Assembly (NCBI RefSeq): GCF_020194175.1
Contig: NZ_JADYVX010000023.1
Span: 62,001-126,000 of the forward strand
Direction: 5' to 3'
DNA length: 64,000 bases
From: Bradyrhizobium sp. BRP22
Lineage (GTDB): Bacteria; Pseudomonadota; Alphaproteobacteria; Rhizobiales; Xanthobacteraceae
Shown here: positions 43,492-55,795 of the stretch, piece by piece
Numbering within the stretch: position 1 is the stretch's first letter
Layout: each line of letters starts with the position of its first letter
The notes under the pieces: model-generated
What the model saw: the letters and a program-made list of their open reading frames with translations, nothing else
The model's database searches: none
Told to the model about the DNA's origin: nothing
Made by a program: the position numbers and the translations under genes

Positions 43492-46150
43492 TCTTCGCTG
43501 CCAGCTTCTTCATCGCCGCCTTGATCGACGAGGCGGCATCGTCATAGCCATCCCATGCCTTGCTCCTGGCCAGCAGCGACGGCACGCTGCGCACCGTGTA
43601 CTTCTTCGGATCGAGGTCGCCGCGCACTTGCGCCCAGGTCAGCGGCATCGAGACGGTGGCGCCTTCGCGTGCGCGCGGCGACAACGCAGCCACCGCGGTC
43701 GACATCCGGTCGTTGCGCAGATAGTCGAGGAAGATCTTTCCTTTGCGCAGCTTCTTCGACATGTTGAGCAGATATTGATCGGGATCGTCGTCGGCCATCC
43801 ACTGGCAGATCGCCTGTGCGAACGCCTTGGCCTCTTTCCAGCCCACGCGGTCCTTCGCGCCATAAGTCAATGGCGCCACGACATGCAGGCCCTTGCCGCC
43901 GGTGGTCTTGCAGAAGCTTTCGAGGCCGACGGTCGAGAGCCGCTGGCGCATGTCCTTGGCAGCCTCGACCACGTCTGAAAATGCGACGTTTGGCGCGGGA
44001 TCAAGGTCGAACACCAGTCGTCCCGGCGTATCGTAGATATCAGGCGCGCAATTCCAGGGATGCAGTTCGAGCCCGCCGATCTGCGCAACCGCTGCCAATC
44101 CCTCGACGCGATCGATCTGGACATAAGGCTTACGATCGCCGGAGACCTTCGCGAGCTCCAGCAGGTTCGACATGCCCTGCATGGCATGGCGCTGGAAGAA
44201 TTTCTCCCCATGGATGCCGTCGGGCGCGCGCACGATCGAGCACGGCCTGCCCTTGAGATGGACGATCATCCATTCGCCGATCGCCTCGAAATAGCGTGCG
44301 AGATCGAGCTTCGTCACCGCCTCGCCGTCGAACGCGTCGGGCCACATCTCCTTGTCGGGTTTCGAGATCACGACACCCATGACAACCGAGGATTTGTCGG
44401 CAGCCGATTTCGCAGCTCTCGCTGCAGCCTTGCCCGGCTTCGGCTCGGCGATCTCGGCTTTGGCCGGCTCCTCCGCCTCCACCTCCTTCGCCGGCTTGTC
44501 CTGGCGCAATCCCTTGAACGCGGCCTGGCGGATATTGCCGCCCTCGGTCCAGCCGGCGAATTCGATCTCGGCCACGAGATCGGGCGTCAGCCAATGGATA
44601 TCGCGCGTCTTGCGCGGCGCATTCTCGCCACCGAACGGGCTCTCGTCCGACTCATGCGCCTTCAGCACCGGTAGCAGCCGGCGAACCTTGTCCTGTCCGA
44701 AGCCGGTGCCGACAATGCCGACAAAGGCGAGATGATCGCCGCGGTAGACGCCGGCCATCAGCGAACGGAATTTTCCGCTGGTGGTCTTCCAGCCGCCCAG
44801 CACCACCTCGTGACCGGCGCGGCATTTCGCCTTGGTCCACGATTCGGAGCGGCCGGAGCGGTAGGGCGCATCCAGCTTCTTGGAGACGATGCCCTCGAGC
44901 TCCAATTTGCAAGCCGATTGCAGCACCGCATCCCCGCTGCTCTCGAAATGCTCGACATATTGAATCTGCTGCTTCTTGCCTTTCCGCGCTTCCAAAAACC
45001 GCTTCAGCCGTGCCTTGCGCTCGGCCAGCGGCAGCGCACGCAAATCCTCCCCCTCGGCGAACAGGAGGTCAAAGGCGTAGAAGATCAGTTGGTCGGTGTT
45101 GCCATCGGAGATCGCTGCCTGCAGGGTCGAGAAATCCGGTGTGCCGTTCTTGTCCAGTGCGATGATCTCGCCGTCGATCATCCCGTCCGGCAGCTTGCCG
45201 CCCTCTTTCGCAATCGCACCGAACTTGTCGGTCCAATCGAGTCCCTTGCGGGTCTTGAGGGTGGCCTCGCCATCCTCGACGCGCAACTGCACGCGGTAGC
45301 CGTCGAACTTGATCTCGTGGCACCAGCCTGCCCCGCCGGGCGGACGGTCGACGGAGGTGCAGAGCTCCGGCGCGACGAAGTCCGGCATCGCGTCGATCTT
45401 CTTCGTCTTGGCTTTGGAAGCGCGCGATTTGGATGCCAGCCTGCTCGGCGACGGCGCTTTCGTTTTCGGGCGCGTCTCGCTGGTCTCCTCGCGGTTGGAT
45501 TGCCAGACCGCATCGGCCTTCGCCTTGGCGCGGCCGTTCTTCGCCAGCATGAACGGCTTCGGCGCCCTGCCCTTGCCGGCGGCGATCTGCTCCATCGTGC
45601 GGCCCGAGGCGACAGAACGGTCCTCATCGAGGATGCTTTCCCCGTCGCCATCCTTGGCGTAGTCGTCGCGGTGCTTGATCAGGAGCCAATTGGTGCGCTT
45701 GCCGCCGAAGCGATCACCGCGCATCCGCACCAGCACCCAGCTTCCATGCAGCTTGTCGCCATGCAGGGTGAATTTCAGATCGCCTTTCTTGAACCCGGCT
45801 TCGGGATCGTCCGATTCCCAGTAGCCGCGATCCCACAGCATCACCGTGCCGCCGCCATACTGGCCTTCCGGAATGGTGCCTTCGAAATCGCCATAATCGA
45901 GCGGATGGTCCTCGACCTCCACCGCGAGCCGCTTGTCGTGCGGATCGAGCGACGGCCCTTTCGTCACCGCCCATGACTTGAAGACACCGTCCATTTCGAG
46001 CCGAAGATCGTAATGCAGCCGCGTGGCGTCATGCTTCTGGATCACGAAGCGCGGCTGTTTGGCGGGCGCGACCTTGGCCTTGCCGGAGGGCTCCTCGGTC
46101 TTGGAGAAGTCGCGCTTCTTGCGGTAGGTGGACAGGTTTCTCTGCAGCAC
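43487..46150 (-). CDS. ligD: ATP-dependent DNA ligase D (PE-LIG-POL)
   Basis: An 887-residue non-homologous end-joining ligase in the order phosphoesterase, ligase, polymerase. The N-terminal 3'-phosphoesterase has HDATRLHYDLRLEMDGV near residue 40. The ligase (about 250-540) has motif I EIKFDGYR, whose lysine is adenylated, and DGEIIALD. The C-terminal polymerase/primase domain (about 600-880) carries FDLDPAPN, the metal-binding aspartates. It cooperates with Ku to repair double-strand breaks. It starts at GTG 46150 after GAGGTG and diverges from ku, sharing a symmetric promoter region. NHEJ in rhizobia is known to be stress-inducible. Confidence 0.94.
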   Translation of the reverse strand: MLQRNLSTYRKKRDFSKTEEPSGKAKVAPAKQPRFVIQKHDATRLHYDLRLEMDGVFKSWAVTKGPSLDPHDKRLAVEVEDHPLDYGDFEGTIPEGQYGGGTVMLWDRGYWESDDPEAGFKKGDLKFTLHGDKLHGSWVLVRMRGDRFGGKRTNWLLIKHRDDYAKDGDGESILDEDRSVASGRTMEQIAAGKGRAPKPFMLAKNGRAKAKADAVWQSNREETSETRPKTKAPSPSRLASKSRASKAKTKKIDAMPDFVAPELCTSVDRPPGGAGWCHEIKFDGYRVQLRVEDGEATLKTRKGLDWTDKFGAIAKEGGKLPDGMIDGEIIALDKNGTPDFSTLQAAISDGNTDQLIFYAFDLLFAEGEDLRALPLAERKARLKRFLEARKGKKQQIQYVEHFESSGDAVLQSACKLELEGIVSKKLDAPYRSGRSESWTKAKCRAGHEVVLGGWKTTSGKFRSLMAGVYRGDHLAFVGIVGTGFGQDKVRRLLPVLKAHESDESPFGGENAPRKTRDIHWLTPDLVAEIEFAGWTEGGNIRQAAFKGLRQDKPAKEVEAEEPAKAEIAEPKPGKAAARAAKSAADKSSVVMGVVISKPDKEMWPDAFDGEAVTKLDLARYFEAIGEWMIVHLKGRPCSIVRAPDGIHGEKFFQRHAMQGMSNLLELAKVSGDRKPYVQIDRVEGLAAVAQIGGLELHPWNCAPDIYDTPGRLVFDLDPAPNVAFSDVVEAAKDMRQRLSTVGLESFCKTTGGKGLHVVAPLTYGAKDRVGWKEAKAFAQAICQWMADDDPDQYLLNMSKKLRKGKIFLDYLRNDRMSTAVAALSPRAREGATVSMPLTWAQVRGDLDPKKYTVRSVPSLLARSKAWDGYDDAASSIKAAMKKLAAKK

Positions 46151-46199
46151 GGATGCACCTCACGCAAATGGCCGCTGCCTTGCGCGGCGGTATATACCA

Positions 46200-46232
46200 G
46201 GAACCAAAACCCCTCGCATCGGTTGAAGTTCC
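46200..46232. promoter_or_regulatory. Overlapping divergent EcfG-like promoters, ligD and ku
   Basis: GGAAC at 46200-46204 and its reverse complement GTTCC at 46228-46232 form an inverted pair. On each strand GGAAC is followed after 16 bases by GGTT (46221-46224 for ku; 46211-46208 for ligD), one base from CGTT and matching GGAAC-N18-TT. The two promoters thus overlap symmetrically. Confidence 0.5.
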
Positions 46233-46259
46233 CATATTGTGAAGGATCCGGAGAGTGTA

Positions 46260-47144
46260 ATGGCCCCTCGTGCCTATTGGAAAGGCTCCTTGAAGCTGTC
46301 GCTGGTGGCATGCCCGGTGGTGCTGTACCCGGCCTCGACCGCGGTTGCGAAAACCCGCTTCCACATGATCAATAAGGAGACCGGCAACCGGCTGAAGCAG
46401 CAGATGGTGGACGCCGAGACCGGCGACGTCGTCGAAAGCGACCAGAAGGCGCGTGGCTATGAGCTCCGGAAAGGGAAGTACGTCGAGATCGAGCCGGAAG
46501 AGCTCGAGGCCGTCCAGATCGAGAGCAACCACACCATCGAGATCGAAAGCTTCGTGCCCAGGGAGGAGATCGACAAGCGCTATCTCAACCATCCCTATTA
46601 CATCGCACCCGATGGCAAGGCCGGCGCTGATGCGTTTGCGGTGATCCGCGACGCGATGAAGGACCAGGACCGCGTCGCGCTGGCGCGCATCGTGCTGACC
46701 AACCGCGAGCACGTCATGGCGATCGAGCCGCTCGGCAAGGGCCTGCTCGGCACCACCTTGCGCTATCCTTACGAGTTGCGCGACGAAGCCGATTATTTCG
46801 ACGATATCAAGACGCCGAAGATCACCAAGGACATGGTCGAGCTGGCGGGCCACATCCTCGACAGCAAGGCCGCCCATTTCGATCCCTCGAAATTCAAGGA
46901 CGAATATGAGGACGCGCTGAAGGCGCTGGTCCGGCGCAAGGCCGCCGGCAAGACAATCGAGGTACCGGAGCCCGAGGAGCGGCCTAGCAACGTGGTCAGC
47001 CTGATGGATGCGCTGAAGCAGAGCCTGAAGGGCCGCTCGGCGGCCAAGAAACGCGGCCATTCGACCGCCCGCCGCCGCCCCTCCCATCGCCGCGCGCCAC
47101 GCAAAGCCCATCGCTCGACCGCCCGCGCGCGCAAGGCGGGGTAA
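46260..47144 (+). CDS. ku: Non-homologous end joining protein Ku
   Basis: A 294-residue bacterial Ku protein. It starts with MAPRAYWKGSLKLSLV, the family opening, at ATG 46260 after GGAGAG; an upstream GTG in frame (46239) lacks this fit. The homodimer ring core occupies about residues 10-250 (FHMINKETGNRLKQQ near residue 35). The last 45 residues are rich in lysine, arginine and alanine, a basic tail that in other Ku proteins binds DNA. It encircles DNA ends and recruits LigD, encoded divergently. A symmetric, stress-like promoter lies between the two genes. Confidence 0.94.
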   Translation: MAPRAYWKGSLKLSLVACPVVLYPASTAVAKTRFHMINKETGNRLKQQMVDAETGDVVESDQKARGYELRKGKYVEIEPEELEAVQIESNHTIEIESFVPREEIDKRYLNHPYYIAPDGKAGADAFAVIRDAMKDQDRVALARIVLTNREHVMAIEPLGKGLLGTTLRYPYELRDEADYFDDIKTPKITKDMVELAGHILDSKAAHFDPSKFKDEYEDALKALVRRKAAGKTIEVPEPEERPSNVVSLMDALKQSLKGRSAAKKRGHSTARRRPSHRRAPRKAHRSTARARKAG

Positions 47145-47177
47145 CGACAAACGCCGTCATGACGGAATAGTCATCAC

Positions 47178-47259
47178 CGTCATTGCGAGCGAAGCGAAGC
47201 AATCCACTCTTACCCCACTCGCGGTGCCAATGGATTGCTTCGCTTCGCTCGCAATGACG
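47178..47259. repeat. 29-nt perfect inverted repeat
   Basis: CGTCATTGCGAGCGAAGCGA at the left arm (47178-47206) is mirrored by the right arm (47231-47259), with a 24-nt loop. It lies between convergent ku and the DUF6496 gene. This repeat type is widespread in Bradyrhizobium and can fold into a very stable hairpin. Confidence 0.8.
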
Positions 47260-47272
47260 GCTGAGTACTGAG

Positions 47273-47521
47273 CTAGCGCTTCGCCTTGCGCTTCTTACTG
47301 CTCTTCCGCTTCTTCGTCGTCTTCTTCGAAGTCTTCCGCTTCGAAGCCTTCTTCGGCACTTTCCGGCCTTTGGCGCGTGCTTCCGAAAGCCCGATCGCGA
47401 TCGCCTGCTTGCGGCTCTTGACCTTGCGGCCCGACCGGCCGCTTTTCAGCGTGCCGGACTTGCGCTTCTTCATGGCGCGCCTGACGTCGCCCGACGCTTT
47501 CCTGGAATATTTTCGTGCCAT
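47273..47521 (-). CDS. DUF6496 small basic protein
   Basis: An 82-residue highly basic protein. The first 50 residues (RKSGTLKSGRSGRKVKSRKQ, then IAIGLSEARAKG) match DUF6496. The last 30 are almost wholly lysine, arginine, serine and threonine, like a histone H1 tail. Nucleic-acid binding is likely from charge, but there is no experimental assignment I can name. It is convergent with ku, and a weak GGAAC-N18-TT match lies about 27-51 nt upstream. Another stress-linked, DNA-binding small protein is a reasonable guess. Confidence 0.7.
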   Translation of the reverse strand: MARKYSRKASGDVRRAMKKRKSGTLKSGRSGRKVKSRKQAIAIGLSEARAKGRKVPKKASKRKTSKKTTKKRKSSKKRKAKR

Positions 47522-47587
47522 TGGCGTTCTCCCGGTTAAGGAAGATTAAGTTCCTGCCCCGGAGAAAGTTCCGCTTTTGCAACCCGC

Positions 47588-48277
47588 TCAGTCCGCCGCG
47601 CGCAATCGGTAGCCGATCCCAGTTTCAGTCAGCACGAATTGCGGACGCTCGGGATCGGCTTCGATCTTCTGTCGAAGCTGACGGACATAGACGCGCAGAT
47701 ATTGCGCATCGGTGAGTTCGTCCCACAATTCCTTCAACAGGAAACGATGCGTCAAGACCTTGCCCGCGTGCTGCACCAGCACACGGAGCAGGTCATATTC
47801 CTTCGGCGACAATTTCACCTCGCGGTCGCCGACCTTGACGATGCGGCGCACCAGATCGACCGAAAGATCTCCAGTGCGAAACACTGGCCGCTCGCCCTGC
47901 ACCTGCAATTGATGCCGCAGCGCCGCGCGCAGGCGTGCCAAGAGCTCATCCATTCCGAACGGCTTGGTCAGATAATCGTCGGCGCCGAGGTCGAGCGCCT
48001 GCACCTTGCCAGCCTCGTCGCCGCGGCTCGACAGCACCACGATCGGCACGCTTTCGTTGCGGGCGCGGATCATGCGCAAGAGGTCGTGACCCTGGATATC
48101 CGGCAGACCGAGATCGAGGATGATCAGCGCCGGCCCCTGCGCGAGCATTTCCAGCCCCGTCTTGCCGTTGGAGGCTTCGAGAATCTCGTAGCCCTGCGTG
48201 CTCAGGCCCATCCGCAACAATTTACGGATCGGCGGCTCATCGTCGATGACCAGAACCTTGATCGGTATGGCGTTCAT
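47588..48277 (-). CDS. kdpE: Response regulator KdpE
   Basis: A 229-residue OmpR-family regulator. The receiver domain has the acidic pair D12-D13, phosphorylation site D55 in LDLGLPD and the conserved lysine near residue 105; the C-terminal winged helix carries KEYDLLRVLVQHAGK and the recognition segment YLRVYVRQLRQKIE. It switches on kdp genes when potassium is low or turgor falls. It overlaps kdpD by four bases, as the last gene of the kdp operon. Confidence 0.95.
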   Translation of the reverse strand: MNAIPIKVLVIDDEPPIRKLLRMGLSTQGYEILEASNGKTGLEMLAQGPALIILDLGLPDIQGHDLLRMIRARNESVPIVVLSSRGDEAGKVQALDLGADDYLTKPFGMDELLARLRAALRHQLQVQGERPVFRTGDLSVDLVRRIVKVGDREVKLSPKEYDLLRVLVQHAGKVLTHRFLLKELWDELTDAQYLRVYVRQLRQKIEADPERPQFVLTETGIGYRLRAAD

Positions 48278-50997
48278 GCAGCGGTATCCAGCGCAGCGGT
48301 GGCTGCCGGAATCGGCAGCCGGATTGTCAACACGGCGCCGCTCCGGTCGGGGCGGTTGGCGGCCGAGATCGTGCCATGCATGGCTTCGACGAATCCGCGG
48401 GAGATGGCAAGACCGAGGCCAGTACCGGGACGGACGTGATCGCCCTTCTGGACGCGGTAGAACTTGTCGAAGATGCTTTCGAGTTCGGCCGGCGGAATGC
48501 CGCTGCCCTCATCCATGACCTGCAGCATGATCGCCTCCCGGTCCCGCCAGCCGCGGATCGAGATCGTGGTATCGGGCGGGGCATATTTCGCGGCGTTGTC
48601 GAGCAGGTTGAACAGCACCTGCTCGAACAGCACTGCGTCAAGCTCCAGCATCGGCAGATCGGCGGCAAGATCGAGCAGGACCTTGTGCCGCACCAGGATC
48701 TTGCCGGCGCGTCGCAGCGCGCTGCCGACGATCTCGCCGACATCATGCCGCGCCGTGTTCGGCACGATGGCGCCGGACTCGAGCTTGGTCATGTCGAGCA
48801 AATTGGCGATGAAGCGGTTCAGCCGTTCGGACTCGTCGATCACGGTCGCGATCAGGTCGTGCTTCTGCGCATCGGTGAGGTTGCCGGCGAGATCGCGCAT
48901 GGTCGAGGCGGCGCCGAGCACGGAGGCCAGCGGGGTCTTCAGGTCGTGCGAGATCGAGGTCAGGAGCGCTGAGCGCAGGCGTTCGGATTCGACGGTGCGC
49001 TTGACCTTGTCCATGTCCTCGACCAACAGCACGCGCTCGATCGCGAGCGCACCCTGGTCGACCAACGCATCCAGGAGGCGCCGCTGATCCGGCGTCAGCA
49101 AGGGGCCGGTCTTGTCGTTATCGATGCCGATGGCGCCGATCAGGCCGCGACCGGTCCGCATCGGCAGGAACAGTCGCTTGGCGCCGGGCAGCGTGTCCGA
49201 ACCGCGACCGGCCGGCCGATCGTTGGACCAGGCCCAGTTCGCGGCCGCGAGATCGGCATCGTCGAGCTGGTCTTCCGGCGGATAGCCGGCCTTCACCGCG
49301 AGCACGCCCTCTTCCGGCAGCAGCAGTACCACGCGCACCTTCAGCATCAGCGCGATCTGGTAGGCGGTCGCCCACAACACGTCGTCGAGCGTCGCGGTGC
49401 CCGCGAGCTTGCGGCTGAAGGCGTAGAGCGACTCGGTCATGCGCACGCGACTGATCGCAGTATCGGCCTGGATACGCACCCGCGCGGCAACGTTGGAGAC
49501 CAGAAGCGCGATCAGCATGAAGAAGAAGAAGGCCGCGACATTGGTCGGATCGGTGATGGTGAAGGTGTAGACCGGCGGCAGGAAGAAGAAATTGTAGCAC
49601 AGCGAGGCCACCACGCTCGTGAGCAGCGACGGCCACAGGCCATAGCGCACGGCCACCACGACCACCGCGGTAAGGAACACGAGATCGACGTTCTCGACGC
49701 CGAAACGCGGGTGAACCAGCTCGGCCGCGCCGAGCGCGAGCGCCGTGATCAGGAGCGACTTCGCGTAAGGCTGCAGGTCGAACGGCTCGGTCCGCGCCGC
49801 CGTCTGCACTGTCGGTCTACTATCGAGGCCGGCGGGCAGCTCCTCGCCAGCGATGACATGCACGCTGATGTTGCCGGCGCGCCGCACTAGGTCATGCACG
49901 ACCGAGCCCCGCAGGATCTCGAACCAGCGCGAGCGCGACGACTTGCCGATCACGACATGCGTGACGTTGGTGGACTGCGCAAAATTGATCAGATCGTCGG
50001 CGATATGCCGATGCACGGCGGGAATCGTCAGCGCCTCGCCGCCGAGCGATTCGGCAAGCCGCATCGTGTCGGCGAGCCGGTCGCGCTGCTCGTCGGTGAG
50101 CTGCAGGCTGCGCCGGGTCTCGATGCTAATAGCGGTCCAGGGCGCGTGCAGGCGGTCGGACAGCCGCTTGGTGTAGCGCACGAGGCCGGCCGCGCGCGGA
50201 TCCTCGCTGACGCAGACCAATATACGCTCGCCCGCAGCCCAGGGACCGGCGATGGCATTGGCCTGCATGTGGGTGAGCAGCTGCTCGTCGACCCGCTCGG
50301 CGGTCCGCCGCAGCGCCAGTTCGCGCAGCGCGGTCAGGTTGCCCGGCGAGAAATAATGCTGAAGCGCCCGCTCCGCCTGCTTGGGCACATAGACCTTACC
50401 CTCTTTCAATCGCTGGATCAGGTCGTCGGGCGTGAGGTCGATCAGCTCGATCGCATCGGCGCGGTCGAAGATCGAATCCGGTACGGTCTCGCGCACCCGC
50501 ACATGCGTGATCTGCGCGACGACGTCATTGAGGCTTTCGATGTGCTGGATGTTGACGGCGGTGTAGACGTCGATGCCGTGGGAGAGCAATTCCTCGACGT
50601 CGAGATAGCGCTTCGGATGGCGGCTGCCGGGCGCGTTGGTGTGGGCGAGCTCGTCGACGATGGCAAGTTGCGGGCGGCGCGCGATCAGCGCGTCCAGGTC
50701 CATCTCTTCGAGGACCTGGTCCTTGTAGCTGATCCGCTTGCGCGGGATCACCTCGAGCCCCTGCAGCAGCGCCTCGGTCTCGGCCCGGCCGTGGGTCTCG
50801 ACAAGACCCACCACCACATCGGTGCCGCCTTTGAGCTTGGCGTGCGCGCCCTGCAGCATCTCGTAGGTCTTACCGACGCCGGGGGCGGCGCCGACGAAGA
50901 TCTTCAGCCGCCCGGATGCGTCGTTCTCTCGCCGGGCGGCTTCCAACAGCGCGTCCGGCGAGGGTCGCTTTTCAAGATCGCGATGCTCATTTGCCAT
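48274..50997 (-). CDS. kdpD: Sensor histidine kinase KdpD
   Basis: A 907-residue membrane sensor of potassium supply. The N-terminal KdpD domain has Walker A GAAPGVGKT at residues 36-44, followed by a universal-stress-protein-like domain (about 245-375). Four membrane helices come near 410-510, then a GAF domain. The kinase has the phosphoacceptor histidine in SISHDLKTPLASVLGA near residue 680, and the ATPase with NLLDNAAKYAPP and GTGLGLAISRG near the end. It phosphorylates KdpE. It overlaps kdpE by four bases and starts 42 nt after kdpC. Confidence 0.95.
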   Translation of the reverse strand: MANEHRDLEKRPSPDALLEAARRENDASGRLKIFVGAAPGVGKTYEMLQGAHAKLKGGTDVVVGLVETHGRAETEALLQGLEVIPRKRISYKDQVLEEMDLDALIARRPQLAIVDELAHTNAPGSRHPKRYLDVEELLSHGIDVYTAVNIQHIESLNDVVAQITHVRVRETVPDSIFDRADAIELIDLTPDDLIQRLKEGKVYVPKQAERALQHYFSPGNLTALRELALRRTAERVDEQLLTHMQANAIAGPWAAGERILVCVSEDPRAAGLVRYTKRLSDRLHAPWTAISIETRRSLQLTDEQRDRLADTMRLAESLGGEALTIPAVHRHIADDLINFAQSTNVTHVVIGKSSRSRWFEILRGSVVHDLVRRAGNISVHVIAGEELPAGLDSRPTVQTAARTEPFDLQPYAKSLLITALALGAAELVHPRFGVENVDLVFLTAVVVVAVRYGLWPSLLTSVVASLCYNFFFLPPVYTFTITDPTNVAAFFFFMLIALLVSNVAARVRIQADTAISRVRMTESLYAFSRKLAGTATLDDVLWATAYQIALMLKVRVVLLLPEEGVLAVKAGYPPEDQLDDADLAAANWAWSNDRPAGRGSDTLPGAKRLFLPMRTGRGLIGAIGIDNDKTGPLLTPDQRRLLDALVDQGALAIERVLLVEDMDKVKRTVESERLRSALLTSISHDLKTPLASVLGAASTMRDLAGNLTDAQKHDLIATVIDESERLNRFIANLLDMTKLESGAIVPNTARHDVGEIVGSALRRAGKILVRHKVLLDLAADLPMLELDAVLFEQVLFNLLDNAAKYAPPDTTISIRGWRDREAIMLQVMDEGSGIPPAELESIFDKFYRVQKGDHVRPGTGLGLAISRGFVEAMHGTISAANRPDRSGAVLTIRLPIPAATAALDTAA

Positions 50998-51039
50998 AGG
51001 GCAAATATAGTCGCGTCATGCCATTCGTCCTAGCCGCCT

Positions 51040-51642
51040 TTACTTCGAAGCGCCATCCAAAGCGAGATTGAGTGCCAGGACATTCACCCTGGGCTCGCCG
51101 AGCACGCCGGCGAAGCGGCCCTTGGTGTTGGCTTCGACGAGCTGGCGGACCTGCAGCTCCGGCAGGTTGCGCGCCTTCGCCACCCGCGGCACCTGGAAGA
51201 GCGCCGCCTCCGGCGAAATATCGGGATCGAGGCCGCTTCCCGAGGTGGTGACGAGGTCGATCGGCACCGGCTGGGACGGATTTTCCGCCTTCAGCTTCTC
51301 GACGTCCTCCTTGATGCGGTCGTTCAGCGCCTTGCTGGTCGGGCCGAGGTTGGAGCCGCCGGAGTTCGCCGCGTTATATGGCGCGGACACCGTCTTGGAG
51401 GAGTCGTTCGGATCCGGCGCCAGCGTCGCCGACGGCCGGCCGTGGAAGTATTTGTCCTCCTTGAACTCCTGCCCGATCAAAGCGGAGCCGATGACCTTGC
51501 CGTCCTTCTCGATCAGGCTGCCCTGCGCCTGCGTCGGGAAGATCACGCCGGCGATGGCCGTGATCGCCAGCGGATAGGCGAGGCCCGTGACTGCCGTCAG
51601 CAGCAACAGAAGGACGATGGCGGGACGAATTTCTCTAAGCAT
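51040..51642 (-). CDS. kdpC: Potassium-transporting ATPase subunit C
   Basis: A 200-residue single-span periplasmic-side subunit of the Kdp pump. Residues 8-30 form the membrane helix, followed by GSLIEKDGKVIGSALIGQ and the conserved GSGLDPDISPEAALFQVPRV near residue 135-155, the family hallmark. KdpC contributes to assembly and ATP affinity of the complex. It lies 10 nt after kdpB. Confidence 0.95.
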   Translation of the reverse strand: MLREIRPAIVLLLLLTAVTGLAYPLAITAIAGVIFPTQAQGSLIEKDGKVIGSALIGQEFKEDKYFHGRPSATLAPDPNDSSKTVSAPYNAANSGGSNLGPTSKALNDRIKEDVEKLKAENPSQPVPIDLVTTSGSGLDPDISPEAALFQVPRVAKARNLPELQVRQLVEANTKGRFAGVLGEPRVNVLALNLALDGASK

Positions 51643-51652
51643 GGTTGTCTCC

Positions 51653-53767
<2,115 letters not shown>

Positions 53768-53790
53768 GGATGTGACTCCAATCAATTCGA

Positions 53791-55494
<1,704 letters not shown>

Positions 55495-55498
55495 GGCA

Positions 55499-55603
55499 TT
55501 AAACCTTTCGAATGGGCTTTGAGCGCCGCAGCACGGCGAGCACGCCGACCAACAGGATGGTCAGCGCTGCATCCGCCAGGAGAAGCTGCCCGAGCATGAA
55601 CAT
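55499..55603 (-). CDS. 34-residue membrane ORF between kdpF and kdpA
   Basis: A 34-codon frame with one predicted membrane helix (about residues 5-25, LGQLLLADAALTILLVG) and a basic tail RRSKPIRKV. It begins 7 nt after the kdpF stop and ends 4 nt before the kdpA start. It has no strong ribosome site of its own. It is not KdpF, which is intact just upstream. A microprotein of the pump or a spacer frame that couples translation to kdpA are both possible. Confidence 0.45.
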   Translation of the reverse strand: MFMLGQLLLADAALTILLVGVLAVLRRSKPIRKV

Positions 55604-55610
55604 GGCCTGA

Positions 55611-55700
55611 TCAAAACCGCTCAGGGCGCAGCAGCGCGTAGGTGAGATAGAAGAGAAGGCCGAGCGAGACGAGGCCGGCGAGCGAATAGTCGAAGATCAT
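55611..55700 (-). CDS. kdpF: Potassium-transporting ATPase subunit F
   Basis: A 29-residue single-helix peptide. It has the standard KdpF features: a short start (MIFDYSL), a hydrophobic helix with glycine and leucine (about residues 8-22), and the end YALLRPERF. KdpF stabilises the KdpABC complex in E. coli. GAGGAG lies about nine bases ahead of the ATG. It is the second of three tiny ORFs before kdpA. Confidence 0.88.
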   Translation of the reverse strand: MIFDYSLAGLVSLGLLFYLTYALLRPERF

Positions 55701-55711
55701 GGCGCGTCTCC

Positions 55712-55795
55712 TCACAGCCGTTCGCAGGCGTAGGCGTAGCCTATGCCTGCCGCGAAAAATGCCGCGGCGAGCACCAGCATGACGAGATCAAGCAT
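55712..55795 (-). CDS. 27-residue membrane ORF, first gene of kdp operon
   Basis: A 27-codon frame (MLDLVMLVLAAAFFAAGIG start, YAYACERL end) with one membrane helix. AGGAG lies eight bases before the ATG, the best ribosome site among the three tiny ORFs. Similar short peptides precede kdpF in other alphaproteobacteria, from memory, but I know of no assigned function. Co-transcription with kdpFABC suggests an accessory subunit or a leader peptide that couples translation. Confidence 0.6.
   Translation of the reverse strand: MLDLVMLVLAAAFFAAGIGYAYACERL

Noticed and set aside
47548..47572. GGAAC-N16-ACTT upstream of the DUF6496 gene as EcfG promoter
   Set aside because: The -10 has two mismatches to CGTT; only the final TT fits. 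Kept as a weak remark, not as a feature.
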